Assembly (NCBI GenBank): GCA_900767135.1
Contig: CAAFYU010000018.1
Span: 1-28,652, forward strand
Direction: 5' to 3'
DNA length: 28,652 nucleotides
From: Candidatus Gastranaerophilales bacterium
GTDB taxonomy: Bacteria; Cyanobacteriota; Vampirovibrionia; Gastranaerophilales; Gastranaerophilaceae
This document shows, one piece after another, positions 15,403-23,667 of this stretch (position 1 is its first letter; the number at the start of each line of letters is the position of its first letter). The position numbers were made by a program, and so were the translations under genes. The notes under the pieces are model-generated. The model did no database searches, was not told the origin of the DNA, and saw nothing but the letters and a program-made list of their open reading frames with translations.

Positions 15403-17412
15403 CTATTCGTTAACAACACCAAGAACTCTGACGAATTCATCTATTGTTGTCTTTCCGTCTAAAATATGTTTTATACAAGATTGGTGCAAAGTCGTCATTC
15501 CATTGCGAACCGCTGCTTCTTCGATTTCCAAATCGTGAGCACCTGTTGCAATTAATTTTTTAATTTCTTTATTAATAGTCATAATTTCGTAGACACCAAG
15601 TCTGCCTTTGTAGCCCGTAAAATCGCATTTGCTGCACCCTTTTGCACGATAAATCGGGGTTTTCATGAATTTTTGGATTTCTTCTTCGCTTGTCATAATT
15701 TGTCGAGCTTCATCGTGAGTCGCAAAATATTCTTCTTTGCAATCATCACAAAGATTTCTAACAAGACGTTGAGCGATTACACCTGACAATGTTGAAGAAA
15801 CTAAGTAATCTTTTGCACCCATTTCAATTAAACGAGTAACTGTTGCGGCAGCCGAGTTGGTGTGAACAGTACTTAATACTAAGTGACCTGTTAATGCGGC
15901 AGAAATTGCAATTTCCAAAGTTTCATAGTCACGAATTTCACCGACGAGGATAATGTCAGGGTCCTGTCTTAAAATCGCTCTCATACAAGATGCAAAAGTA
16001 ATACCTGCTTTTGCGTTAATCTGTGACTGGTTAATACCTTCCAACTTAATTTCTATCGGGTCTTCGATTGTTGTAATGTTTACGTCTTCATCGTTCAAAC
16101 TCTTCAAAACGGAGTATAGAGTTGTTGTTTTACCTGAACCGGTTGGCCCTGATGTAAGGATAATTCCGTTTGGACAACTTACCATTGTTTTGATTTTTTC
16201 AATATCTTGCGGAGAACCGCCAACCAAACTGATATTTTTATCAGCAGCATTCAAACTTACGGCAGGTGCAAGTACACGAATACAAACCTTTTCCTTGCCT
16301 GATACAGGTAATGTGTTGATACGGAAGTCGTACGAACCGTTTTTGTACTTAATTGAGAAAGTACCGTCTTGAGGTCTTCTGTGTTCTGCGATGTTCATTC
16401 TTGACAAAACTTTAAAACGGGCGATAACCTGAGTTTCAACCTTTGGCGGAATGTCAAGAACTTTTTGTAACATACCGTCTTTTCTGTATCTTACAATATA
16501 GCCTTTAAGTCTTGGTTCAATGTGAATATCGGAAACTTTATTATCAATAGCGTTGGTGATAATTTGGTTTACAAATGTAGCAACAGAACCGGTTGAATCT
16601 TTCAATTGTTTATCAACCATTTCTGCAAGAGATTCTTCAACCTCAAATTCTTCTGCTTCGCTTTCGATTTGTTTGATTACTTTTTCAGTTTCTTTCTTTT
16701 GTTCACTGAAAAACGTGTTCAAAGAGTTTTGAAACTCATAGTGAGTCATCAAAAGCTGTTTAGGATTTTGCCCTGTCATATAAATGATATCTTTTAAGAC
16801 ATCAGGTTTAACAGGTGTTACAACCCCTAAAATTAATGTTTTGCCATCAGAAGATATCGGAATAATTTTATTTGCTCTAATAAAATCTTCCGGTAACATT
16901 TTTACATACTTATCCTGAGATGCGAGTTGTTCAGGAGTAACCAAATCATAGCCGGTTTGTAAATGAAGGATTTCTTTCAACTGATCAAGCGTAATAAAGC
17001 CGAGCTTAAACAAAGTTGAACCAATCGGCATTCTCTGTCTTTTACTTTCTGCTAAGGCTTGTAATAATTGGATATCGTTGATATAGCCTTTTTGAATTAG
17101 TAATTCGCCGAGTTTTACCTGTTTGAAAGTCCCGTCGTCCTTATTATCTTTTTGAGCTTCTGTTTTCAAAAAAGACATTAATTCTTTTAAATCATCTTCT
17201 GAAACGGGAATATATTTGATTTGATTAGGGAATGTTTCGTGTAATTTAGTGTTTATAACTTCTCTATCAGATGCCGGTTCAATAGCAACAAACAAAAAAT
17301 TATCCTTAACACAAAGTGGAACAAACTTATATTGTTCCATTTGTGTTACATCTAATTTATTCAGTATCTCTCTGTTGATACTGTTTTTCAGTCTTTTTAA
17401 AACTTCATTCAT
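15403..17412 (-). CDS. pilB: Type IV pilus / type II secretion assembly ATPase
   Basis: A 669-residue hexameric secretion ATPase of the PilB/GspE family, cytoplasmic, powering pilin polymerisation. The N-terminal MshEN/T2SSE-N domain covers about 95-235. The ATPase part has Walker A GPTGSGKT at 422-429, an Asp box around ITTIEDPIE (446-454), Walker B DIILVGEIRD (486-495) and a His box GHLVLSTVHTN (509-519). Zinc-binding Cys555-xx-Cys558 and Cys593-xx-Cys596 are typical of extension ATPases and absent from retraction PilT. No pilT gene is in the window. It lies between the secretin (19-nt gap) and pilC (8-nt gap). Confidence 0.95.
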   Translation of the reverse strand: MNEVLKRLKNSINREILNKLDVTQMEQYKFVPLCVKDNFLFVAIEPASDREVINTKLHETFPNQIKYIPVSEDDLKELMSFLKTEAQKDNKDDGTFKQVKLGELLIQKGYINDIQLLQALAESKRQRMPIGSTLFKLGFITLDQLKEILHLQTGYDLVTPEQLASQDKYVKMLPEDFIRANKIIPISSDGKTLILGVVTPVKPDVLKDIIYMTGQNPKQLLMTHYEFQNSLNTFFSEQKKETEKVIKQIESEAEEFEVEESLAEMVDKQLKDSTGSVATFVNQIITNAIDNKVSDIHIEPRLKGYIVRYRKDGMLQKVLDIPPKVETQVIARFKVLSRMNIAEHRRPQDGTFSIKYKNGSYDFRINTLPVSGKEKVCIRVLAPAVSLNAADKNISLVGGSPQDIEKIKTMVSCPNGIILTSGPTGSGKTTTLYSVLKSLNDEDVNITTIEDPIEIKLEGINQSQINAKAGITFASCMRAILRQDPDIILVGEIRDYETLEIAISAALTGHLVLSTVHTNSAAATVTRLIEMGAKDYLVSSTLSGVIAQRLVRNLCDDCKEEYFATHDEARQIMTSEEEIQKFMKTPIYRAKGCSKCDFTGYKGRLGVYEIMTINKEIKKLIATGAHDLEIEEAAVRNGMTTLHQSCIKHILDGKTTIDEFVRVLGVVNE

Positions 17413-17431
17413 GTTTGTTGTTTTTTAGGTT

Positions 17432-19342
17432 TTATAATGCATCGGCATTTCCTACTGCATCTTCTGTGTCGGTAACTATCTTAGGAGTAAGCATAATTAC
17501 CATTTCGTTTTTCTTCTTTTCAGAATTTGTACTTCTAAATAGTGTGCCAATTATTGGTAGATCGCCTAATACCGGAACTTTACCGACACTTTTTTGTTCT
17601 TCTTCGTTAATCATACCGGCAATAACAAGAGTTTCACCATCTTTAATTCTTATATTTTTCAAATCAAGATTTCTGTGAGAAAGCAATGTTGCAGCTGTAT
17701 AATCCCCAATACTGTCGGTTGCGGTTACTTGGCTTAAAATAGTAGAATATTCAGGTTTAATGTTCATTGTTACATATCCGTCAGGACTGATGAACGGCGT
17801 AATTGAAACTTTGATACCGGCATCGCTACCAACATTATATGTTCTGGTTGCGATTGTACCGCCTGTGTATGCACTTTGTTCTGATTCAGTTGATTCGATA
17901 TAATCCTGAGTAATATCAATTGTTGATTCTTCGCCGTTTGTTATCAAAATACGTGGATTTGAAACAACTCTGCCTTTTGAATTTTTAATCAAATAGCTAA
18001 TTGTATATGTAAGCATTGCCGGACTATCATATTTAACAATTTTATATTTTTCTTGTGATGGGTCATTCGGATCAACAACAACGTAGCCATTTCCCTTTAT
18101 GAATGTAGGATATATTGGGTTTGTTTTAGTTGTAGAACCGTCGAAATCAGCTGAAAATATCTTACTCCAAAGGTGCCATTGGTTAGAAAGTGTTTTCATA
18201 CCGTCTTCGTTCAATTCAACAATAGAAACTTCTAAATATGCTTGTGGTTGTTTTTTATCGGTATCTTTAATAAAGTCTGAAATCATTTCAAGTTGATGTT
18301 CAGAACCGCCTATAACATTTACAGTCCCAAGTTGTGGGTAATAAGCAACTGACATGTTTTGCAAGCCCAAAGATGCCATTGTTCCGCTTGATTTACCGTC
18401 AATTGTACAAGCAACAGTACCACCGTTTAATGTTAGGCTACCTCCGCCGCTTCCACTGCTGCTACCGCTGCTACCACTACCACTATCTGAACTACCGCTG
18501 TCATCGGCAGCAGCTCCTGTCATAATTCCGGCAGCTCCACCGGTAGTTTCTCCGTCTGATGATGAACCAGATGATGAACCTGATGAAGAACCAGATGAAG
18601 AACTAACTCCTGATGTTGCTGGAAGCAACATATTACAAATCATATCAGCCATTTCGGCAGGAGTTGTATAGTTTACTTTATATACAGTTGTTGTCGGTTT
18701 TTTATCAAATTGAGCAACTACTTTTTTAGCAATTTGAACATCTGCTTTTGATCCAAATACGATTAATTCGTTAGTTGTCGGGTTTGTAGAAACAATATCC
18801 GAATCAGATAGCCCCGGTTTATGTATAGCATAAATGTTCTTGTTTAAAAATTCCGCAAGAGCTGCTGCACTAACATATTTAACAGGAATTAAAGTCATAT
18901 CTTGTTTTGCAAAATTAAATCCTGAAGTTCCGGCTTTTGCTACAATCAATGTGCCATCATCAACAGCATAGTTAAGGTCATTAATTTCCATAACCATATC
19001 AAAAGCTCTGCTCAATGGTACGTTTACTAAGTCAAGAGTAACTTTTCCGGAAACAGAATCGTGGAAAACTATGTTCATGCCGGCTTTATCAGCGAACATT
19101 CTTAAAACTTGTTTTACATCAGAATCCCTTAAACTTATGCTTATTGCTGGGTTTTTCTTGACAAAACTTACATCTCCCTTTAAACGAAGTGATGTTTCGC
19201 CTTGTTGTCCATTTCTTAATGCAGGTTTTATATTACCTGCTGTCGGATTTTCCATTGCAAGTGCAGCCATTGCTCCATTCGTGAATACGAATGTTGATAA
19301 CATCATGCCTGCAATAATTTTTTGTTTAATCGTATTATTCAT
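17432..19342 (-). CDS. pilQ: Outer-membrane secretin (PilQ/GspD family)
   Basis: A 636-residue secretin that forms the outer-membrane channel for the pilus. It has a signal peptide with likely cleavage after AMA at 24-26, an N0/STN domain at about 66-135 and an N1 domain at about 150-212. Another N domain is split by a Ser/Gly-rich insert at about 244-302. The C-terminal secretin barrel domain (about 360-625) has the hallmark VPVLGDLPIIGTLFR at 589-603. It lacks the AMIN domains of cyanobacterial and proteobacterial PilQ, so it is nearer a short PilQ or GspD; the gene symbol is by context. The Ser/Gly insert is coded by near-repetitive codons, and such tracts often vary in length between strains. 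It is preceded by the linker protein gene (21-nt gap). Confidence 0.93.
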   Translation of the reverse strand: MNNTIKQKIIAGMMLSTFVFTNGAMAALAMENPTAGNIKPALRNGQQGETSLRLKGDVSFVKKNPAISISLRDSDVKQVLRMFADKAGMNIVFHDSVSGKVTLDLVNVPLSRAFDMVMEINDLNYAVDDGTLIVAKAGTSGFNFAKQDMTLIPVKYVSAAALAEFLNKNIYAIHKPGLSDSDIVSTNPTTNELIVFGSKADVQIAKKVVAQFDKKPTTTVYKVNYTTPAEMADMICNMLLPATSGVSSSSGSSSGSSSGSSSDGETTGGAAGIMTGAAADDSGSSDSGSGSSGSSSGSGGGSLTLNGGTVACTIDGKSSGTMASLGLQNMSVAYYPQLGTVNVIGGSEHQLEMISDFIKDTDKKQPQAYLEVSIVELNEDGMKTLSNQWHLWSKIFSADFDGSTTKTNPIYPTFIKGNGYVVVDPNDPSQEKYKIVKYDSPAMLTYTISYLIKNSKGRVVSNPRILITNGEESTIDITQDYIESTESEQSAYTGGTIATRTYNVGSDAGIKVSITPFISPDGYVTMNIKPEYSTILSQVTATDSIGDYTAATLLSHRNLDLKNIRIKDGETLVIAGMINEEEQKSVGKVPVLGDLPIIGTLFRSTNSEKKKNEMVIMLTPKIVTDTEDAVGNADAL

Positions 19343-19363
19343 ATTTGCTCCCGCTTGTATTAA

Positions 19364-20134
19364 TTATCGTTTGTTTCCACCGAATTTTCCGTTCAAATTG
19401 GATATTGTATTAAAGTTTAATCCATTTTCGGTAAACATTTCACCGACACTGGCTTTATAAACGTTTGATCCGTATTGAACAGTAACTGTTTCTCGTCCGA
19501 TAGACAAAATTTTGTAACCGTTTACTATATCGCCTGTTCTGACTAAATAATCTGTATCGCTAATGTTCAAAATAGCAGAAGGATTGTATTTGTCGTACAT
19601 AATTCCTGAAACTTTTGTTGTCATAACCGCAGTTGCAGTTGTATCAACACTAAGCCTCTCAGGAGGTGGCATTAAATAACTAGCATAAGGAGGCTTTGGT
19701 TTTGGCCTTGCCTTAGCTCTGGCAGCTGCCGCCGCAGCAGCATCTCCGGCCGGCAAGAACGGGTCAGAACGTCCCATATCTTCAACCGACATCGCAACCA
19801 TAGCCCCGTTATTTGACATACTTTGATCAGCAACAACGGAAACATCGTCCGGTGCGATAGCCGCATTAACACCATCATTTCCGACTTTTACGGTATCTTG
19901 TTGAACTTCTTCCGTTGAAGCATTTGGTAAACTTGTTATATCTTCTTGCGAATTGTTATTGTCTTGCGTACAGCCTGACGTATTAATCATAACAACAATC
20001 AGCAACAAGCCAATTAGCATTGCTCCAATTTTCTTGTTAAGGCTCCAAAAATTGTCTTTATTGGTTTCTTCCTCAAATCTTGTTATAAAATTTTTACTCA
20101 CTTGCCACCTATTTTTTCTTACTTCATACATCAT
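19364..20134 (-). CDS. PilP/GspC-like inner-membrane linker protein
   Basis: 256 residues. A cytoplasmic tail of about 36 residues, a membrane helix at about 37-53, a disordered Asn/Ser/Asp-rich stretch, the motif GRSDPFLP at 121-128 (a pattern of PilP and its relatives), an Ala run followed by a Lys/Pro linker (130-157), and a small beta domain at about 166-232 like the PilP/GspC homology region that contacts the secretin N0 domain. Its place directly before the secretin supports that role. Cys55 follows the hydrophobic segment (TSGC), but the lipobox is poor. If translation began at Met39 (20020) the product would resemble a lipoprotein, as PilP is in Pseudomonas. The MM start at 20134 lacks a Shine-Dalgarno site and overlaps a TATAAT (20138-20133), so the true start is uncertain. 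Confidence 0.75.
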   Translation of the reverse strand: MMYEVRKNRWQVSKNFITRFEEETNKDNFWSLNKKIGAMLIGLLLIVVMINTSGCTQDNNNSQEDITSLPNASTEEVQQDTVKVGNDGVNAAIAPDDVSVVADQSMSNNGAMVAMSVEDMGRSDPFLPAGDAAAAAAARAKARPKPKPPYASYLMPPPERLSVDTTATAVMTTKVSGIMYDKYNPSAILNISDTDYLVRTGDIVNGYKILSIGRETVTVQYGSNVYKASVGEMFTENGLNFNTISNLNGKFGGNKR

Positions 20135-20502
20135 TATAGTAGATTAAATGTAACTTGAGTATCAATCAAATAGTTGATTTAATACAATTCAGTACACACT
20201 ATCAACCATCTGAATTTTAGCATATTCATGTAAACATGGCAAAATTGTCAAAAATATTAAGAAAAACTTTATAAAAGATAGAAAATTTGATCTATAATTA
20301 AATATAGCGATTGTTTCGTAAAGAGTTGGTAATAAATAATAAATAATGCTTGCAATTTTTCATTTTTTTAGTAATAATAGTTCTTGTCAGAAAAGTTACA
20401 TGCGAATACTTTATCATAGGCTTTAAATAGCTTTATTTTGGTATATTCGCAAATATATAAAGATTGTAAAACCATTAAAACAAATATGAAAGGTAAAAAT
20501 CA
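20135..20502. other. Divergent control region between the pilus operon and rpsE
   Basis: 368 bp without a credible gene. On the minus strand TATAAT (20138-20133) touches the start of the PilP-like gene; its best -35 candidate TTGATA (20165-20160) is 21 bp away, too far for a standard promoter. An inverted repeat AATCAA-ATAG-TTGATT (20164-20179) overlaps that -35 candidate and could be an operator. On the plus strand an extended -10 is seen before rpsE. The middle (20220-20400) is very AT-rich and holds another TATAAT (20293-20298) without a clear partner. Confidence 0.45.
20402..20451 (+). promoter_or_regulatory. Probable rpsE promoter region with inverted repeat
   Basis: TGGTATATT gives an extended -10 (TATATT 20442-20447 with TG at 20439-20440) and no good -35. 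It is bracketed by the inverted repeat TGCGAATA-like (20402-20408) / TATTCGC (20444-20450). The arrangement suggests a regulated promoter or a protein site. Predicted start near 20454, leader about 50 nt, with GAAAGG before the ATG. Confidence 0.4.
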
Positions 20503-21138
20503 ATGGATTTAGAAAACAAAGAAGAAATGGCAGTAGTAGAAGAAACTAAAACTGAAACAGTTGAAGCAACTGAAGAAGCTCCTGCTGAAGAAAAACACAC
20601 TCGTGGTCAAAGACGTGGACGTGGTAAGAAAAAAATCGAAACAACAGAAGAAAAACCTCAATCTGAATGGATTGAACGTGTTGTTCAAATCAGCCGTGTA
20701 ACAAAAGTTGTTAAAGGTGGTAAAAAATTAAGCTTCAGAGCAATTGTTATCGTTGGTAACAAAAAAGGCCAAGTAGGTGTTGGTTGTGCAAAAGCTGCCG
20801 AAGTTATTATCGCTATTCAAAAAGCTATTGCTGATGGTAGAAAAAATCTTGTTACAGTACCTATTTTCAAAACAACTATTCCTCACCCAATCACTGGAAG
20901 ATCTGGTGCTGGTGCTGTAATGCTAAGACCTGCTTCACAAGGTACCGGTATTATTGCTGGTGGTGCTGTAAGATTGGTTCTTGAACTTGCAGGTATCGAA
21001 AATATTCTTGCAAAATCATTGGGTTCAAAAGCTCCTCTAAACGCTGCAAACGCAACATTAGAAGCTTTGAAAGCATTGACTCCGTTCAAAGAAGTTGCTG
21101 CAAAACGTGGCTTAACAATGGCTGAATTGTTAAATTAA
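20503..21138 (+). CDS. rpsE: 30S ribosomal protein S5
   Basis: A small-subunit protein at the mRNA entry/decoding face. 211 residues against about 166 in E. coli. The extra length is an N-terminal extension of about 54 residues, first Glu-rich and then Arg/Lys-rich (RGQRRGRGKKK). The S5 core starts at WIERVVQISRVTKVVKGGK and includes the conserved GNKKGQVGVGCAKA loop and the C-terminal GSKAPLNAANATLEAL. It heads a short run with rpmD, rplO and secY. In most bacteria it follows rplR and rplF, but here the upstream neighbour is a divergent pilus operon, so the spc operon is split at this point. Confidence 0.95.
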   Translation: MDLENKEEMAVVEETKTETVEATEEAPAEEKHTRGQRRGRGKKKIETTEEKPQSEWIERVVQISRVTKVVKGGKKLSFRAIVIVGNKKGQVGVGCAKAAEVIIAIQKAIADGRKNLVTVPIFKTTIPHPITGRSGAGAVMLRPASQGTGIIAGGAVRLVLELAGIENILAKSLGSKAPLNAANATLEALKALTPFKEVAAKRGLTMAELLN

Positions 21139-21159
21139 TCTATTAGGTAATTGATTAAT

Positions 21160-21240
21160 AAAAATTGACAGATAAGATTTATTTGTGCGAAGCACGTAAT
21201 GAACTTAACGTCCTATCGACTTAATGTCTTATCAATTTTT
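21160..21240. repeat. Inverted-repeat element between rpsE and rpmD
   Basis: Outer arms AAAAATTG + ATAAGA (21160-21177, with a 4-nt bulge) pair with TCTTATCAATTTTT (21227-21240). Inside are a small hairpin GTGC-GAA-GCAC (21185-21195) and two copies of a 15-mer, ACTTAAYGTCYTATC (21203-21217 and 21219-21233, period 16). It resembles a miniature, non-coding repeat inserted in a ribosomal operon. No T-run follows the hairpins, so readthrough into rpmD is expected. Confidence 0.65.
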
Positions 21241-21273
21241 AGAGAATAAAAAACAGTAAAGGACAAAATAAAA

Positions 21274-21465
21274 ATGGCAAAAACTGAATTAAAACAAATA
21301 AAAATTAAACTTGTAAAAAGCCTTATTGGTGCTTCTGAAGCACAACGTAAGGTTGTTGCAGGTTTAGGTTTGAAAAAACAAAACCAAGTAGTTGAACACT
21401 ATAACAGTGCTACAATTTTAGGTATGGTAAATAAAGTTCCTCACCTAGTTCAAATTGTTGATTAG
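21274..21465 (+). CDS. rpmD: 50S ribosomal protein L30
   Basis: 63 residues, normal for bacterial L30. The family core IKIKLVKSLIGASEAQRKVV near the N-terminus matches the usual LKVTLVKSxIG..xxQ pattern, and it ends VPHLVQIVD, as expected for the final strand. AAAGGA lies about 10 nt before ATG. It stands between two unusually long, repeat-filled spacers. From memory, photosynthetic cyanobacteria and plastids generally lack L30, so its presence would set this lineage apart. Confidence 0.93.
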   Translation: MAKTELKQIKIKLVKSLIGASEAQRKVVAGLGLKKQNQVVEHYNSATILGMVNKVPHLVQIVD

Positions 21466-21466
21466 T

Positions 21467-21499
21467 AAGTGAAAAGTGAAAGGTGAGAAGTGAAAAGTC
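21467..21499 (+). repeat. Heptamer tandem repeat after rpmD
   Basis: About 4.7 copies of AAGTGAA (AAGTGAA, AAGTGAA, AGGTGAG, AAGTGAA, AAGTC) starting two bases after the rpmD stop. A rough inverted copy lies at about 21554-21576 (TTTTCATATTTCAC). Between them is a GTGC-TATT-GCAC hairpin (21508-21519). Degenerate heptamer tracts recall the STRR repeats of cyanobacteria. No gene lies in 21466-21663. Confidence 0.7.
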
Positions 21500-21663
21500 C
21501 GAAACTTGTGCTATTGCACAAAAGTTGTTTTCAGACAAAATGAACTAAATGGTCTTTTCATATTTCACGTATCTCTTTTTATTAAATTGCGTATAACGAC
21601 TGATGTCGTGATAGCGAAAGCGAGTAAGTGGCTTTAAGCCAAATTAAATTGAAAGGAATAAAA

Positions 21664-22110
21664 ATGACAATTACATTAGAAGATTTAAGACCTGCAGAAG
21701 GTGCTACACATAAAACAAAAAGAGTTGGCAGAGGCCGTTCATCAGGACATGGTAAAACATCTAGCCGCGGACACAATGGTGAAGGACAACGTTCTGGAAG
21801 CTCTGCTAAAAGAGGTTTCGAAGGTGGTCAAATGCCTGGTTACAGACAAATGCCAAAATTGAAAGGCTTCAAACTTATCAATCAATTGAAATATGCTGAA
21901 ATCAATGTTGGTAGAATTGCTCAATACGGCTTGAAAGAAGTTTCTTTGGAAATTCTAAAAGAAGCTGGTAGAGTTCACCCATCTTGCGTTGGTTTGAGAG
22001 TTTTGGGTAATGGCGAATTGAAAGATGCTATTACAGTAAAAGCTTGTCATGTAACACCATCAGCAAAAGAAAAAATCGAAAAAGCAGGCGGAAAGGTTGA
22101 GTTAGTATAA
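21664..22110 (+). CDS. rplO: 50S ribosomal protein L15
   Basis: An early-assembling large-subunit protein. 148 residues, normal length. The Gly/Arg-rich N-terminal half (RVGRGRSSGHGKTSSRGHNG) is diagnostic, followed by the globular C-terminal domain ending EKAGGKVELV. The start is ATG 21664, preceded by AAAGGAA. An in-frame GTG at 21628 would add 12 residues not found in the family and is rejected. It overlaps secY by one base (TAATG), so translation is coupled. Confidence 0.95.
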   Translation: MTITLEDLRPAEGATHKTKRVGRGRSSGHGKTSSRGHNGEGQRSGSSAKRGFEGGQMPGYRQMPKLKGFKLINQLKYAEINVGRIAQYGLKEVSLEILKEAGRVHPSCVGLRVLGNGELKDAITVKACHVTPSAKEKIEKAGGKVELV

Positions 22111-23444
22111 TGGCACAAATGAGAATGCCTACAACAGATGATTTGATGTCGATGTGGAACGCGTCAGGATTAAAGCAAAAAATTATTTTTACTTTCCTGA
22201 TGATTGCCGCATTCAGATTTGGTGTTCAAATGCCTTTGTTTGGTATTAACAACCAAATTTTCTCAAACATTGCTCAGGGAAACAATATCATCGGATTTCT
22301 TGATTTGTTTTCAGGCGGTGCTTTGGGTAAGGTTTCTATATTCGCATTAGGTATTGGACCTTATATCACATCATCAATTATTATCCAACTTGTTTCTGTT
22401 GTAATTCCATCTTTGGAAAAATTACAGAAAGAAGAAGGAGAAGCAGGAAGACGAAAATTGTCACAGTACACAAGAGTTTTCACTGTTGTGTTGGCTGCGT
22501 TCCAATCTATAATCTTTATGCTATATTTACACCATTTACCGGGAGCTGTATTGCCAAATGTTAATCCGATAATGTTCTTCATTAGTTCTATCGTCGTATT
22601 AACAGCCGGTTCTGTTCTTGTAATGTGGATTTCTGAATTAATGACAGAAAAAGGTATTGGGAACGGTGGTTCTTTAATCATCTTTATCGGTATCTTATCA
22701 GGAATTCCGATTTATGCATCAAGAACAGCTCAGGTTGTAGCAAACAACTCTATGATGCAACTAGGATTAGCAGTATTGCTTCTAATCTTCTTTGCCGCAA
22801 TGGTTTTCATTGTAATTATGCAAGAAGCTGTCAGAAAAGTAATTATTGTTAACCCTAAACGCCAAGTTGGTAACAAGGTTTATGGCGGAATGAATTCTTA
22901 TATTCCGTTTAAATTAAACCCTGGTGGTGTAATGCCAATTATCTTTGCGATTGCAATCTTGCTTTTCCCATCAACAATTTTAAGTTTGGTAGGACAAGCT
23001 AACTTTAAAAGCGAAGCCGTAAAAACAATGGTCGTTCACTTGACTCAGTTTATGAGCCCTGACGGAATTGCTTATTACGTCTTGTACTTTTTATTGATTT
23101 TTGCATTAACATTCTTCTATGCATCAATCATGCCGAACATGCAACCGAAAGATATTGCTGACAACTTAAAAAAATATGGTTCATCAATCCCTGGTGTAAA
23201 ACCTGGAAGACCAACAGCTGAAGCTTTGGATAAAATCTTAACTAAGACAACATTTATCGGAGCTTTGGGACTTGGGATTATTGCTCTTGTTCCATCACTT
23301 GCAAGTTATGCTACAAACATTAAAACTATACAAGGTATCGGAGCAACTTCATTAATCATCATGGTTGGTGTAGCTCTTGACTTGATTAATCAGGTTAGAA
23401 CTCACCTGTTGGCAAGAAATTATGAATCATTCTTAAAAGAATAA
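22110..23444 (+). CDS. secY: Preprotein translocase subunit SecY
   Basis: The central channel of the Sec translocon. 444 residues, about ten membrane helices. Conserved parts include GALGKVSIFALGIGPYITSS (plug and TM2 region), the PNVNP segment, LNPGGVMPIIFA in TM7 and the cytoplasmic loop with KYGSSIPGVKPGRPTAE. Coupled to rplO by a 1-bp overlap. In most bacteria adk, map, infA, rpmJ and rpsM follow; here the unit ends in three tandem 63-bp repeats, the first of which overlaps the stop codon, and a terminator. Confidence 0.97.
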   Translation: MAQMRMPTTDDLMSMWNASGLKQKIIFTFLMIAAFRFGVQMPLFGINNQIFSNIAQGNNIIGFLDLFSGGALGKVSIFALGIGPYITSSIIIQLVSVVIPSLEKLQKEEGEAGRRKLSQYTRVFTVVLAAFQSIIFMLYLHHLPGAVLPNVNPIMFFISSIVVLTAGSVLVMWISELMTEKGIGNGGSLIIFIGILSGIPIYASRTAQVVANNSMMQLGLAVLLLIFFAAMVFIVIMQEAVRKVIIVNPKRQVGNKVYGGMNSYIPFKLNPGGVMPIIFAIAILLFPSTILSLVGQANFKSEAVKTMVVHLTQFMSPDGIAYYVLYFLLIFALTFFYASIMPNMQPKDIADNLKKYGSSIPGVKPGRPTAEALDKILTKTTFIGALGLGIIALVPSLASYATNIKTIQGIGATSLIIMVGVALDLINQVRTHLLARNYESFLKE

Positions 23445-23630
23445 GCGTGCCGCTTAACCCACCCAATCAGGTTTTGGAAGAACTTTCAAGAGATTGATAA
23501 GAAGCAAGCGTGCCGCTTGACCCGCCCAATCTGGGGTTGGTAAGACTTTCAAGATATTGGTAAGTAGTAAGCGTGCCGCTTGACCCACCAAACAGGTGTG
23601 AAGATCTTTTAAGAAATCGATAAGATAACT
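23443..23630. repeat. Three tandem 63-bp repeats after secY
   Basis: Units begin at 23443, 23506 and 23569, each opening with the identical 13-mer AAGCGTGCCGCTT, itself a small hairpin (AAGCG-TGC-CGCTT). Units 1 and 2 are closely similar over all 63 bp; unit 3 diverges after the first 20. The first unit starts inside the secY TAA. All frames contain stops, so they are non-coding. GC content is higher than in the surroundings. Confidence 0.85.
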
Positions 23631-23667
23631 AAAAATAGTCCCTAGTGCTTAGGGGCTATTTTTTTAT
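23631..23667 (+). terminator. Intrinsic terminator of the rpsE-secY unit
   Basis: AAAAATAGTCCCTA (23631-23644), loop GTGCT, TAGGGGCTATTTTT (23650-23663): a 14-bp stem with one G-T pair and a long T-run. Confidence 0.9.

Noticed and set aside
21628..21663. GTG start of L15 with 12 extra residues
   Set aside because: ATG 21664 has AAAGGAA before it and matches the family N-terminus.
23445..23630. 63-bp repeats as a coding extension of secY or a peptide repeat
   Set aside because: The period is a multiple of three and unit 1 is open after the stop, but each frame meets stops in units 2 or 3, and SecY is already full length.
23443..23630. CRISPR array
   Set aside because: Units are contiguous with similarity over the whole period, no conserved-repeat/variable-spacer pattern, and no cas genes nearby.
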